In this document: piece by piece, positions 17,792-26,146 of the stretch
How positions within the stretch are numbered: the stretch's first letter is position 1
Layout of the letters: each line of letters opens with the position of its first letter
Source of the DNA: Gluconobacter aidae
GTDB taxonomy: Bacteria > Pseudomonadota > Alphaproteobacteria > Acetobacterales > Acetobacteraceae
Assembly: GCF_009547075.1 (NCBI RefSeq)
Contig: NZ_WIPH01000016.1
Coordinates: forward strand, 1 to 57,176
Length of the DNA: 57,176 nt
Direction of reading: 5' to 3'
Translations under genes and position numbers: made by a program
Notes under the pieces: generated by a model
Databases searched by the model: none
Seen by the model: the letters and a program-made list of their open reading frames with translations, nothing else
What the model was told of the DNA's origin: nothing

Positions 17792-18518
17792 CGCGCTCGG
17801 ACAGTTCGAGCTCCATCCGGTTCTTGGACATCTGGGAGAAGCCCTGCGGTTCTCGCAGTCGCCACTGTTCATGCTGATCGCCGCCGCCGTCGTTCTGGTC
17901 TTCCTGTATGTCGGAATGCGCCCCGCCGCCGTTGTGCCGGGCCGCCTTCAGGCCGCCGCCGAGATCAGCTACGATTTCGTGCATGACCTTGCCGTCAGCA
18001 CGATCGGTGAGAACGGTGCGACATTCTTCCCGTTCGTCTTCGCGATCTTCTTCTTCATCCTGGCCGGCAACTATCTCGGTCTGCTGCCCTTCTCCTTCAC
18101 GTACACCAGCCATATCGCCGTGACCTTCGGTCTGGCCATCATGGTGTTCATCATCTCGATCCTTGCTTCCATCCGTTTTCAGGGTGTCGGCTTCCTCAAG
18201 CACTTCCTGCCCGCTGGAACGCCTGTCTGGCTTGCTCCGCTGCTGGTGCCGATCGAGTTCATCTCTTTCCTTTCGCGTCCGGTCAGCCTGTCGATCCGAC
18301 TTTTCGCCAATATGGTAGCGGGTCACGTGCTTCTGGAAGTGTTTGCCGGCTTCACGATCATGCTCGCCGGTCTGGGCGCATTCGGCCATGTCCTGGCTAT
18401 CGCCCCGATCGCGATCAACATCGCGCTGACGGCCCTCGAACTGCTGGTGGGTGTGCTGCAGGCCTATGTGTTCGCCATCCTCACCTGCATCTATCTGCGT
18501 GAGGCCGTCGCTCACTGA
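17769..18518 (+). CDS. atpB: F0 ATP synthase subunit a
   Basis: Subunit a forms the half-channels for protons next to the c-ring. The protein has five or six membrane helices and the conserved [16 protein letters not shown] helix with the essential arginine. It ends with the conserved [19 protein letters not shown] helix. The GTG at 17769 is preferred because GGAGAAG lies just upstream, giving 249 residues. An in-frame ATG at 17751 would overlap atpI by 41 bases. It is followed by atpE after 53 bases. Confidence 0.95.
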   Translation: MAAGSTIDALGQFELHPVLGHLGEALRFSQSPLFMLIAAAVVLVFLYVGMRPAAVVPGRLQAAAEISYDFVHDLAVSTIGENGATFFPFVFAIFFFILAGNYLGLLPFSFTYTSHIAVTFGLAIMVFIISILASIRFQGVGFLKHFLPAGTPVWLAPLLVPIEFISFLSRPVSLSIRLFANMVAGHVLLEVFAGFTIMLAGLGAFGHVLAIAPIAINIALTALELLVGVLQAYVFAILTCIYLREAVAH

Positions 18519-18571
18519 GCCACACCAGCTTCGCACTAACCCTTTTAATCGACCCAACAAGGAACCTGACA

Positions 18572-18829
18572 ATGGACGTTCAAGCCGCTCACGAATTCGG
18601 CATCAGCATCGCCCAGGCCGCCCGTGACCTCGGTGCCGGTATCGCCGTTTTCGCCCTCGCCGGTGTCGGCATGGGTCTCGGCAACATCTTCTCCACGCTG
18701 ATCAGCTCGGTTGCCCGCAACCCGGCTTCGCGTCCGCATGTCTTCGGCATCGGCATGCTGGGCTTCGCGCTGACGGAAGCCGTCGCGCTGTTCGCCCTGC
18801 TGATCGCCTTCCTGATCCTGTTCGCCTGA
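18572..18829 (+). CDS. atpE: F0 ATP synthase subunit c
   Basis: Subunit c is the proteolipid of the rotor ring. This 85-residue hairpin has a glycine-rich first helix ([17 protein letters not shown]), the polar loop RNPASRP, and a second helix with the proton-carrying glutamate at position 69 ([14 protein letters not shown]). The length is slightly greater than average and normal for alphaproteobacteria. AAGGA precedes the ATG. No sodium-binding signature is obvious, so it is probably a proton ring. Confidence 0.97.
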   Translation: MDVQAAHEFGISIAQAARDLGAGIAVFALAGVGMGLGNIFSTLISSVARNPASRPHVFGIGMLGFALTEAVALFALLIAFLILFA

Positions 18830-18837
18830 GGTCGAAC

Positions 18838-19398
18838 ATGTACCGTACGCCACGCCTCTTCCTGTTCGCCGCTCCGCTTGCGGCCGTGCCGGGCCGTGCC
18901 GTGGCTGCGGGCATGCCACAGCTGAACTTCCACGATCCGCTGCTGATCGGACAGGTCGTGTGGGGAGCCGTCATTTTCGGCGGCTTCTATCTCGCCCTGA
19001 GCCGCTTCGCACTGCCGCGTGTCGAGCGGGTGCTGACCAGCCGTCGGACCCGGATCCAGAGCGATCTGGATATTGCCCGCAAGGCTAAAGCCGAGGCTGA
19101 CCGCGCCAGCGCGGAACTCCTCAGCGCCCGTCATGAAGCAGCCGAGCAGGCCCGCGCCCATGTGGAGCGGATCCAGAACGAAGCCCGCGCCAGCGCGGAT
19201 GCTCACGCTGCGGAAACGGCCAAGCGTCTCGAAGCCGAGATCGCAAACGCCGAAACCCGAATCACCCAGTCCCGTGAACAGGCCCTGTCCAGCCTGTCCG
19301 AGATCGCCACCAGCACCACCCAGGATCTGGTTTCGCGTCTGATCGGCACGCAGGACGAACAGACTGTCGCCAGCGCCGTCAAACGCGTCAGTGCCTGA
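18838..19398 (+). CDS. atpF': F0 ATP synthase subunit b'
   Basis: This is one of the two stator b-type subunits found in alphaproteobacteria and photosynthetic bacteria. The 186-residue protein has one membrane helix (about 36-56, LIGQVVWGAVIFGGFYLAL) preceded by a hydrophobic leader. A long Ala/Glu/Arg-rich coiled coil follows and reaches F1. GAGG lies six bases before the ATG. It sits directly after atpE and before the second b subunit; because the two resemble each other, the b/b' assignment rests on order. Confidence 0.9.
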   Translation: MYRTPRLFLFAAPLAAVPGRAVAAGMPQLNFHDPLLIGQVVWGAVIFGGFYLALSRFALPRVERVLTSRRTRIQSDLDIARKAKAEADRASAELLSARHEAAEQARAHVERIQNEARASADAHAAETAKRLEAEIANAETRITQSREQALSSLSEIATSTTQDLVSRLIGTQDEQTVASAVKRVSA

Positions 19399-19408
19399 GG
19401 AGACGAAG

Positions 19409-19909
19409 ATGTTCCACGATCCCCGGTTCTGGACCGCCCTCGCCTTCGTCCTGTTCTTCGTCATTTTCGGACGCAAGCTCTGGGTGGCCATCACCGGCCA
19501 TCTGGATGCCCGCGCCGACAGCGTCCGCCACGACCTCGACGAAGCAGCCCGCCTGCGTCGCGAAGCCGAGCAGATGCTGGAAGACGCCACCCGCGAGCGT
19601 GAAAAGACCCTGGCCGAAACACAGGCCATGCTTGCCCGCTCCGAAGCCGAGGCCGCCGGTCTGGCGGAACGCGCCCGTCAGGACGCCGAAGCCGCCGCAG
19701 CCCGTTACGAAAAGATGGCGCAGGATCGTATTCACGCAGCCGAGCGTTCGGCCATCCGTGAAATTCAGGATCGCGCTGCCCAGATCGCAGTCGCCGCAGC
19801 CCGTGACGTCGTGTCGACCCGCCTGACGGAAAGCCCCGACATCGCCTCAAACCTGCTCGACCAGAGCATCAACAGCCTGCCGGAAGCTCTTCGGCGCTCC
19901 GCTGCCTGA
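19409..19909 (+). CDS. atpF: F0 ATP synthase subunit b
   Basis: This is the second stator subunit: a single membrane helix near the N-terminus (FWTALAFVLFFVIFGRKLW) and a long charged coiled coil. The ATG at 19409 follows GAGGAGACGAAG, an excellent ribosome site, and gives 166 residues beginning MFHDPRFW. A GTG at 19391 inside the previous gene is less likely. It closes the F0 set; the F1 genes are not present, as expected where F0 and F1 form separate operons. The next gene starts only four bases after its stop. Confidence 0.92.
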   Translation: MFHDPRFWTALAFVLFFVIFGRKLWVAITGHLDARADSVRHDLDEAARLRREAEQMLEDATREREKTLAETQAMLARSEAEAAGLAERARQDAEAAAARYEKMAQDRIHAAERSAIREIQDRAAQIAVAAARDVVSTRLTESPDIASNLLDQSINSLPEALRRSAA

Positions 19910-19913
19910 TCCG

Positions 19914-20681
19914 ATGCCCACCTCCACGGTGCAAGATTCCTCCCATGACGACGGACAGCCCACAAGGCTCTCCGTTGTCATGGCCGTTCTGAACGAGGCA
20001 GAAAACATTCTGCCAGTCTGTCAGGAACTGGCGGACACCTTCGGCGCCGATCCTTCCGTAGAAATTCTCGCGATCGATGACGGAAGCACGGACACCACCG
20101 TCAAAAAGCTTCTGGAAGCCCGGCAGACGCTCCTGCCCCGCCTGCGCATCATCAGCCATCCAAAGCGTCTTGGAAAATCCGCCGCACTCCGCACCGGCAT
20201 TACAGCCGCGAGGGGACCATGGATTGCTACCATCGACGGTGACGGGCAGGACGACCCCTCCGCCATCCTGAAAATGCTGGACCACGCGACATCGGCTCCT
20301 GATACAACGCCCCTCGTTGTCGGTGTCCGGCGCAAGCGCAATGACCGCCTGTCCCGCCGGATCGCCACACGCCTTGCCAACGGCCTGCGTCGCCGCCTTC
20401 TGAACGACGGCTGCCCCGATACCGGCGCACCGCTCAAACTGTTCTCCCGCGATCTCTTCCTGAAGATCCCGCAATTCGAAGGCGTCCACCGCTTTCTGCC
20501 TGCCCTTCTGGGACATTACGGCGCACCACTGATCTGCATCGAGGTCCAGCACCGGGCCCGACTGCACGGCAGCTCGAAATATACGAATTTCAACCGGGCC
20601 CTCGTGGGAATCCGTGACCTTCTGGGCGTCATGTGGCTTCAGAACCGCACGCACCTGCCCGATCATCTGACCGAACACTGA
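19914..20681 (+). CDS. GT2 glycosyltransferase, polyprenyl-phosphate sugar synthase type
   Basis: This 255-residue protein resembles dolichol-phosphate mannose synthase. It has LSVVMAVLNEAENI, EILAIDDGSTDTT, the metal motif IDGDGQDDP, a CPDTGAPLKLFSRDLF block and RLHGSSKYTNFNRAL near the end. It probably moves a sugar from a nucleotide to undecaprenyl phosphate on the inner face of the membrane. The C-terminal membrane helices of ArnC-like relatives are missing. The following GT39 gene could use the product as donor. It starts four bases after atpF with no ribosome site, suggesting coupling to the F0 operon. Confidence 0.82.
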   Translation: MPTSTVQDSSHDDGQPTRLSVVMAVLNEAENILPVCQELADTFGADPSVEILAIDDGSTDTTVKKLLEARQTLLPRLRIISHPKRLGKSAALRTGITAARGPWIATIDGDGQDDPSAILKMLDHATSAPDTTPLVVGVRRKRNDRLSRRIATRLANGLRRRLLNDGCPDTGAPLKLFSRDLFLKIPQFEGVHRFLPALLGHYGAPLICIEVQHRARLHGSSKYTNFNRALVGIRDLLGVMWLQNRTHLPDHLTEH

Positions 20682-20755
20682 AGCCGTCACCGGATCCGGA
20701 CCTTCCGGGATCCTGCCGCATGCCCGGCCTGACAGAACGGCGCGGAGAGTCCCCC

Positions 20756-22408
20756 ATGACCCTGAACCTCCGGCATTATGCTCTTCTCGGGCTGCTGGCC
20801 TTTCTGCTCGCGCTCCCCGGCCGCATGACGCTCCCACCGCTCGATCGGGACGAGCCCCGCTATATGGAAGCATCCGAACAGATGCTTCTCTCCCATAACT
20901 TCATCGACGTCCGCTTTCAGGACAAACCGCGCTATCTGCAACCCGCCGAAATCTACTGGCTGGAAGCGGCTTCAACAGCCATTGCCGAAAAAATCTTCGG
21001 CCCCTCGGTCCTGCGCAAAACCTGGCCCTACCGGATTCCAAGTCTCCTCGCCGCAACCGTCATCGTCCCCCTGACCGCTTGGATCGGCGCAACTCTCTTC
21101 GGGGGTGCGACGGGCCTGATGGCAGCAGGCCTGCTGATGGTCTCGACCCTGTTCGTCGCCGAAAGTCGCATGGCGACCATCGACACGGTCCTGCTGCTGG
21201 ACATCCTGTGCATCGAAGCCGCCCTTCTGTGTACTCTTACCGACCGTCAGAAAAACCTCCCCACTCATCCGCGCGTCGCCGTTGCCTACTGGCTCGCCCT
21301 AGGCGTTGGCCTGATGCTCAAGGGACCGGTCGTCCTCATTCCAGGCTTTGGCACGCCTTTGGCCCTGTGGTTTCTGGAAAAGGACCGCTCATGGTGGTCG
21401 CGCCTGCGCCCGCGCTGGGGCTGGCTGCTCATGCTTGCCGTCGTCGTTCCCTGGTGCGTCGCCATCGAAATCATCAGCGGCGGGGACTTCTTCGCCCGCG
21501 CGGTCGGGCGCAACTTCCTGGGGAAAGTAGCCCATGGTCAGGAAGCTCACGGCCTTCCCCCCGGCTTTCACCTGCTGGTTTTCGGACTGGCCTTCTGGCC
21601 TGGCTCGCTTTTCGCCGCCATGGCCATTCCGGCAGTCTGGAAAAACCGCAAACTCCCGCAGGTTCGCTTCCTCCTCAGCTGGATCATCCCGCACTGGCTG
21701 GTATTCGAACTGATCGCCACCAAACTCCCGCATTACGTCCTGCCAACCTATCCGGCGATTGCCATCCTTACCGCCGCAAGCCTCATGGCATGGCGCCCTC
21801 CCGCACTCTCACGATGGGCAAAGGCTCTTCTCGGTATTTATGGCGTTCTGTGGGCCGTCATCGGCATCGCTTTCTGTCTCGCCGGCAGCATCGCACTCTA
21901 CAGACTTGAGCACACCTTCTCACTCTCTGCCCTGATCGCATTGGGGGGGTCCTTACCCCTGATACTCGGTGCCATCATGATGCTTCTGAAGCAGCAGCGG
22001 CAGCAGGCAGCCTTCTGCGCCATGGGCGCAGCCGTCATCGCTCATGCCGGCCTGTTTCTGAGCGTCATCCCCAACCTCCAGACCCTGCGTCTCAGCCCCC
22101 GAATTGCCGACCTCTTCGAAAATGTCCGACCTTGCGATAAGAGTATTTTGATATCCTCCTCCTATTCCGAACCGAGCCTTGTCTTTCTCGTCGGCCCCGA
22201 TACCCAACTCATTGGCCCTGCCGCCGCCGCAACATATCTGCACGATCACCCTCAATGCAGTCTGGCGCTGATTGACCGCCGGGACGAAGCTGTTTTTAGG
22301 CATACACTTCTTGATTACGGTCTGGATGTCGTGGAATACGGTCGCCTTGAAGGGCTTAATTATTCAAACGGCCATCATCTCGACCTTGGACTTTTTGCTC
22401 CACGATAA
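20756..22408 (+). CDS. ArnT-like GT39 membrane glycosyltransferase
   Basis: This 550-residue protein has about ten or more membrane helices. The first periplasmic loop carries PPLDRDEPRYMEASEQML, the acidic catalytic motif of the PMT/ArnT family, followed by FQDKPRYLQPAEIYWLEA. Family members take a sugar from polyprenyl phosphate and transfer it in the periplasm, for example to lipid A. GGAGAG lies seven bases before the ATG at 20756. A longer in-frame reading from 20633 would overlap the previous gene. It forms a likely donor-and-transferase pair with the upstream GT2. The sugar and acceptor are unknown. Confidence 0.85.
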   Translation: MTLNLRHYALLGLLAFLLALPGRMTLPPLDRDEPRYMEASEQMLLSHNFIDVRFQDKPRYLQPAEIYWLEAASTAIAEKIFGPSVLRKTWPYRIPSLLAATVIVPLTAWIGATLFGGATGLMAAGLLMVSTLFVAESRMATIDTVLLLDILCIEAALLCTLTDRQKNLPTHPRVAVAYWLALGVGLMLKGPVVLIPGFGTPLALWFLEKDRSWWSRLRPRWGWLLMLAVVVPWCVAIEIISGGDFFARAVGRNFLGKVAHGQEAHGLPPGFHLLVFGLAFWPGSLFAAMAIPAVWKNRKLPQVRFLLSWIIPHWLVFELIATKLPHYVLPTYPAIAILTAASLMAWRPPALSRWAKALLGIYGVLWAVIGIAFCLAGSIALYRLEHTFSLSALIALGGSLPLILGAIMMLLKQQRQQAAFCAMGAAVIAHAGLFLSVIPNLQTLRLSPRIADLFENVRPCDKSILISSSYSEPSLVFLVGPDTQLIGPAAAATYLHDHPQCSLALIDRRDEAVFRHTLLDYGLDVVEYGRLEGLNYSNGHHLDLGLFAPR

Positions 22409-22508
22409 GCCTGGAAATCCATCTATTTCCCGCGAATACCACGAAAGTACAGTTCCACCCGCTAATTTTTAGAAATTTCCATGACTTGAAACCCTCAACA
22501 GAAAATCT

Positions 22509-22536
22509 TTGAATAAACCAGTTTTTATCCTACACT
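22509..22536 (+). promoter_or_regulatory. Candidate promoter of the double-GT2 gene
   Basis: TTGAAT (22509-22514) and TACACT (22531-22536) are separated by 16 bases in an AT-rich stretch ending 50 bases before the start codon. Each box matches the sigma-70 consensus at four of six positions. Confidence 0.4.
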
Positions 22537-22586
22537 TTAAATACTACATGAAATTAAATAATCAATACTTCCTGAGGAGATGATTA

Positions 22587-25217
22587 ATGATAATATGCCA
22601 TATAGATGGATTTTTCGTTAATGGTATCCGGGGCTGGGCCACAGACACTGAAAATCCCTCAGAGCCTGTCTTCCTGCATGCTCTGGCAGACGGTCAGGAA
22701 TTCCTCCAGTTTCAATGCTCGGACCTGCGTGAAGATGTCCACGCTGCAGGAATTCAATCCAGAAATACTGGTTTCCACATCCCCATCCCCCCCAGTCTGC
22801 TTGACGGTAAAAAACACAATATCACCTTCAAAAATCGTCTGAAGCCGATCGAAATCTATTCACAGAATCAAAAGCTGGAATACATCTCCTTTTCTGGAAA
22901 ATTTCCCATAGAAACACGTTCTTTCGTGGATGGCCTGAAACAGGGCGTCCTGAGCGGCTGGGTCGTCCGCGGCAATGATATCGAAGGCTGGAAAGGAAAC
23001 CAGCAGATCCTCGTGACCTGTAATGGCCAGAAAATTGGTCAGCTTGAAGCCAACCGATATCGGGGGGATGTCGGAAAAACCCTCTCCTGCGACCCCTATT
23101 GCGGTTTCCAGTTCTCACCGCCAGAACTGTATCGTAAACCCTATCAACAGGAATTCCGCTTTTACGTTCTGCCTGACATGATCGAGGTCACGAACAGCCC
23201 CTGCCTGACCAGCTTCGTCACCAATGAACATGAATCGCTTATCATCGACGTGATCGATCAGATCGACGCCCTGCATGTAGAACTAACCCGCCTGCGCCGT
23301 CGGGTACGGGAAATCCTGCCACAGCCCGGCTTCACAATCGCTGACTATCACGCCTGGGCGACAGCCTATTTCCCGGTACTGCGCAAATATGTCGATCGTA
23401 CGCGCGATGAGGCCGCCATCGACGGGAATCCGCTGGTCAGCATTATCTGCCCGGTATGGAATCCTGACCTGACGGACTTCAAGGCAGCCATCCAGAGCGT
23501 TCTGGCCCAGACATGGCAGAACTGGGAACTCATCCTTGTCGATGATTGCAGCAAAAACCCCAAACTACGCGCCGTCATAGAAAATTTTGCCGAAACCGAC
23601 GCCCGCATAAAGCCGGTCTTCCAGGAAAAGAACGGCGGAATCAGCATCGCCACCAACGCAGGACTGGCAGTCGCCAAAGGAGAGTGGATCGCTTTCTTCG
23701 ATCACGACGATCTACTCGCGGACGTGGCCATCGAATACATGCTGAGAGAGGCCACAAGAAGTCAGGCCGATCTCATTTATTCCGACGAGGACAAAATTGA
23801 CGCAAGAGGGTATTACAGGGAACCCGCCTTCAAGACGGACTGGAATTACAGACTTCTCCTTGGTGTGAACTACGTCTGTCACTTCGTGATGATCCATCAA
23901 TCCGCGTTGCAGAACATCGGTGGGCTGAACAAGGAATATGATGGCGCACAGGACCATGATTTCCTTCTCCGTGCTTCCGAACACATCCCGGCAGAAAAGA
24001 TCCACCACGTTCCGGAAATCCTGTATCACTGGCGCATCACGGCAAACTCAACGGCTTCCGACATCGGGAACAAGCGCTATGCCATTGAGGCTGGCATCAA
24101 GGCCGTCCATGACCACCTCGTCCGTCGTAACCTGCCAGCCAAAGTAGACTCCCAGATGGGAATGACACTCTATACCGTAAACTGGGACTTCAATCAGTTC
24201 CCGTCGGTTACGATCATCATCCCTTACAAAGATGAGATCGCGACAACAGCGCGCTGCCTGGACGCCATCCAGAAATATACCCGTTACCCCAATTACAAGG
24301 TCATTCTGGTTAACAACTGGTCCATTACAAAGGAAGCCGAGGCTTTTGCCCGAAAAATCGACAAAATTCCCAATGTCGAAATCCTGACCATCAAGGAACC
24401 GTTTAATTATTCCCGCATCAACAATCTGGCAGCAAAAGACGAAACCTCCGACTTTCTGCTGTTCCTGAATAATGATGTCTTTGTCGAGCAGGAAAACTGG
24501 CTGGGAATCCTGGTCAATGAAGCCCTTGCGGATCCGCTCGTCGCCATCGTTGGGGGTAAATTCGTTTATCCGAACCAGACCGTTCAGCATGCTGGCGTCC
24601 TTCTCGGAATCGGCGATGTTGCCGGCCATGCGCATGTCGGCATTCCACGCGATGAAGGCGGCTATGCGGGCCGCGCCTATTTCCCCCAGGAAATTTCGGC
24701 CGTCACAGCCGCCGGAATGCTGATTCGCCGCCCGGCCTTTGAACTGGTCGGTGGTTTTGACGAAGAAAATCTGAAAGTCGCCTTCAACGACATTGACCTG
24801 TGCCTCAAGGTCAGGGACGCGGGCTACAAAGTTGTATGGACTCCCGATTTCTGCGCCGAGCACCATGAAAGCCTCAGCCGCGGCAGCGACGACCGTCCCT
24901 CAACGGAACGCCGCTTCTTCCACGAAACGCAATTCATGATTGAAAAATGGGGCAACACGCTCCGTACGGACCCGTTCTACAACCCACATTTCACGCTCGA
25001 CCGGCAGGTCTTTTTTGATCTGACGATTCCGGGAGTTGATGAAACACGCTATCCCCCTCTCGCATCAACAAGAACGAAAATGCGTCCTCTCTGGCCCATT
25101 CCGACTTTCACAACCCCGGCGAAAAAAGCACTTGAAAAACATACGCCCAAGAACATAGCATCCGAAATCCGACAGAAAAAATCATCGTCTTCAGGCCGTA
25201 CTCCTCAGATCGATTGA
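22587..25217 (+). CDS. Large glycosyltransferase with two GT2 modules
   Basis: This is an 876-residue protein. The ATG has GAGGAG seven bases upstream. Residues 1-90 and about 112-215 look like two copies of one beta-sandwich domain: G.I.GWA and GVLSGWV lead into dG, a YRGDV-like motif and GF. GT2 module one (about 280-500) has SIICPVWNPD, ELILVDDCS, the metal motif FDHDD and SDEDKID. GT2 module two (about 538-790) has SVTIIIPYKDE, VILVNNWS, LNNDVF and FNDIDLCLKVRDAGY. The architecture matches O-antigen or exopolysaccharide glycosyltransferases that add two sugars. The gene and its upstream region are AT-richer than their neighbours, suggesting later acquisition. Confidence 0.87.
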   Translation: MIICHIDGFFVNGIRGWATDTENPSEPVFLHALADGQEFLQFQCSDLREDVHAAGIQSRNTGFHIPIPPSLLDGKKHNITFKNRLKPIEIYSQNQKLEYISFSGKFPIETRSFVDGLKQGVLSGWVVRGNDIEGWKGNQQILVTCNGQKIGQLEANRYRGDVGKTLSCDPYCGFQFSPPELYRKPYQQEFRFYVLPDMIEVTNSPCLTSFVTNEHESLIIDVIDQIDALHVELTRLRRRVREILPQPGFTIADYHAWATAYFPVLRKYVDRTRDEAAIDGNPLVSIICPVWNPDLTDFKAAIQSVLAQTWQNWELILVDDCSKNPKLRAVIENFAETDARIKPVFQEKNGGISIATNAGLAVAKGEWIAFFDHDDLLADVAIEYMLREATRSQADLIYSDEDKIDARGYYREPAFKTDWNYRLLLGVNYVCHFVMIHQSALQNIGGLNKEYDGAQDHDFLLRASEHIPAEKIHHVPEILYHWRITANSTASDIGNKRYAIEAGIKAVHDHLVRRNLPAKVDSQMGMTLYTVNWDFNQFPSVTIIIPYKDEIATTARCLDAIQKYTRYPNYKVILVNNWSITKEAEAFARKIDKIPNVEILTIKEPFNYSRINNLAAKDETSDFLLFLNNDVFVEQENWLGILVNEALADPLVAIVGGKFVYPNQTVQHAGVLLGIGDVAGHAHVGIPRDEGGYAGRAYFPQEISAVTAAGMLIRRPAFELVGGFDEENLKVAFNDIDLCLKVRDAGYKVVWTPDFCAEHHESLSRGSDDRPSTERRFFHETQFMIEKWGNTLRTDPFYNPHFTLDRQVFFDLTIPGVDETRYPPLASTRTKMRPLWPIPTFTTPAKKALEKHTPKNIASEIRQKKSSSSGRTPQID

Positions 25218-25260
25218 TCGGGTATCCGTTTTAACTCATCGGATCTTCAAATGAGCGCCG

Positions 25261-25325
25261 AACATCCGCAGTCGCCCTTCTAACCCCTGTTCCAACAGGG
25301 GCGGACAGTCAGCATGCCGGATGTT
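25261..25325. repeat. Nested inverted repeats downstream of tRNA-Ala
   Basis: AACATCCG (25261-25268) pairs perfectly with CGGATGTT (25318-25325). Inside lies a second perfect hairpin, CCCCTGTT with AACAGGGG (25284-25301). Neither strand has a T-run immediately after, so it is not a simple terminator. It lies 3' of the minus-strand tRNA. Confidence 0.6.
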
Positions 25326-25363
25326 GCCGCCTGCCTGGTCATCGCTGAAAATTAGAATTGCCG

Positions 25364-25439
25364 TGGTGGAGCTGAGGGGAATCGAACCCCTGACCTCCTC
25401 ATTGCGAACGAGGCGCTCTCCCATCTGAGCTACAGCCCC
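25364..25439 (-). tRNA. tRNA-Ala, anticodon CGC
   Basis: The 76-base cloverleaf reads GGGGCTGTAGCTCAG at the 5' end and ends with an encoded CCA (25364-25366). The acceptor stem GGGGCTG pairs with CAGCTCC with one G-U. The anticodon loop TTCGCAA has CGC at 25404-25406, reading the alanine codon GCG. The T arm carries GGTTCGATTCC. It stands alone. Confidence 0.97.
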
Positions 25440-25450
25440 ACGACAGGACA

Positions 25451-25479
25451 ATAGTTCTCTTCTTCTCGCAGACTGTCAA
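25451..25479 (-). promoter_or_regulatory. Candidate promoter of tRNA-Ala
   Basis: On the minus strand a perfect TTGACA (25474-25479) is followed after 17 bases by AACTAT (25451-25456). This places the transcript start a few bases before the tRNA. Confidence 0.5.
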
Positions 25480-25581
25480 GCAGCCCTGCACGCAAGACAT
25501 TGTTCTGTGCTATCGCTATGGCTACAAGCGTTCCTAAACCAGCCTTTCGGCTGCCCTTCCCGACATTCGACGAGGTTTTAT

Positions 25582-25887
25582 ATGGTTGCCCTGCATTCCA
25601 TTATCCTGATGCTGATCCAGGCTTTTGTGTGGATTCTACTGGCGTACTGCATCCTGTCGATGCTGCTGGGTTTCGGGATCCTGGATATCCGCAACCGGTT
25701 TTTCTATTCCATTTTCAACACGCTGGCCCGGATCGTCGAACCTGTCATGGCTCCGATCCGCAGCATCCTTCCCAACACGGGCGGCATGGATTTTGCGCCA
25801 ATGGTCGTCCTGCTGCTGATCCAGTTTCTGGTCTACCCGGCGGTCAACAGGATCTTCTTCATGCTCGCGACGCATAACAGCTTCTGA
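25582..25887 (+). CDS. YggT family membrane protein
   Basis: This 101-residue protein has two hydrophobic regions, each of one or two helices (starting VALHSIILMLIQAFVWILLA and FAPMVVLLLIQFLVYPAVN). Between them lies the RIVEPVMAPIRSILPNTGG segment characteristic of the YggT family. These inner-membrane proteins have been linked to osmotic shock and to cell-division or secretion genes, but their role is not settled. The ATG at 25582 follows GAGG at seven bases; a longer reading from 25507 is less likely. It is divergent from the tRNA and converges on the next gene. Confidence 0.85.
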   Translation: MVALHSIILMLIQAFVWILLAYCILSMLLGFGILDIRNRFFYSIFNTLARIVEPVMAPIRSILPNTGGMDFAPMVVLLLIQFLVYPAVNRIFFMLATHNSF

Positions 25888-25894
25888 AAACGAC

Positions 25895-26104
25895 CTATCT
25901 CAGGGCGCGCCACACCTCTTCCAGCGCTTCGACCAGCGTATCGCGCGTCTCCTGATGCAGCGTCCCATCCGGGCGCTGCATCCAGACCGACCATCCCGTC
26001 CCCTGCTGACGCTCCATTTTTACTGCCCAGTCCACGGGTAAACGGGAAAAAACCCGCTCCATCCGGGCTTCCGCCGTCAGGGGCTTGGCGTAATTATGAC
26101 CCAT
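25895..26104 (-). CDS. Small unknown protein
   Basis: This 69-residue protein has no membrane segment and two tryptophan-containing blocks (VDWAVKMERQ and GWSVWMQRPDG). It ends EALEEVWRALR. I do not recognise the family. The ATG at 26104 is preferred over the GTG at 26107. It lies between tldD, upstream on the same strand with a gap of about 40 bases, and the converging yggT-like gene, so it may be the last gene of a tldD transcript. Confidence 0.6.
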   Translation of the reverse strand: MGHNYAKPLTAEARMERVFSRLPVDWAVKMERQQGTGWSVWMQRPDGTLHQETRDTLVEALEEVWRALR

Positions 26105-26146
26105 CACGAATAGCTTTCGTCTCTCGAACGGCCCGGCGTTTCCGGA

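Noticed and set aside
25236-25451. Minus-strand open frame of 71 codons
   Set aside because: It runs through tRNA-Ala; the apparent peptide is the usual false translation of a tRNA.
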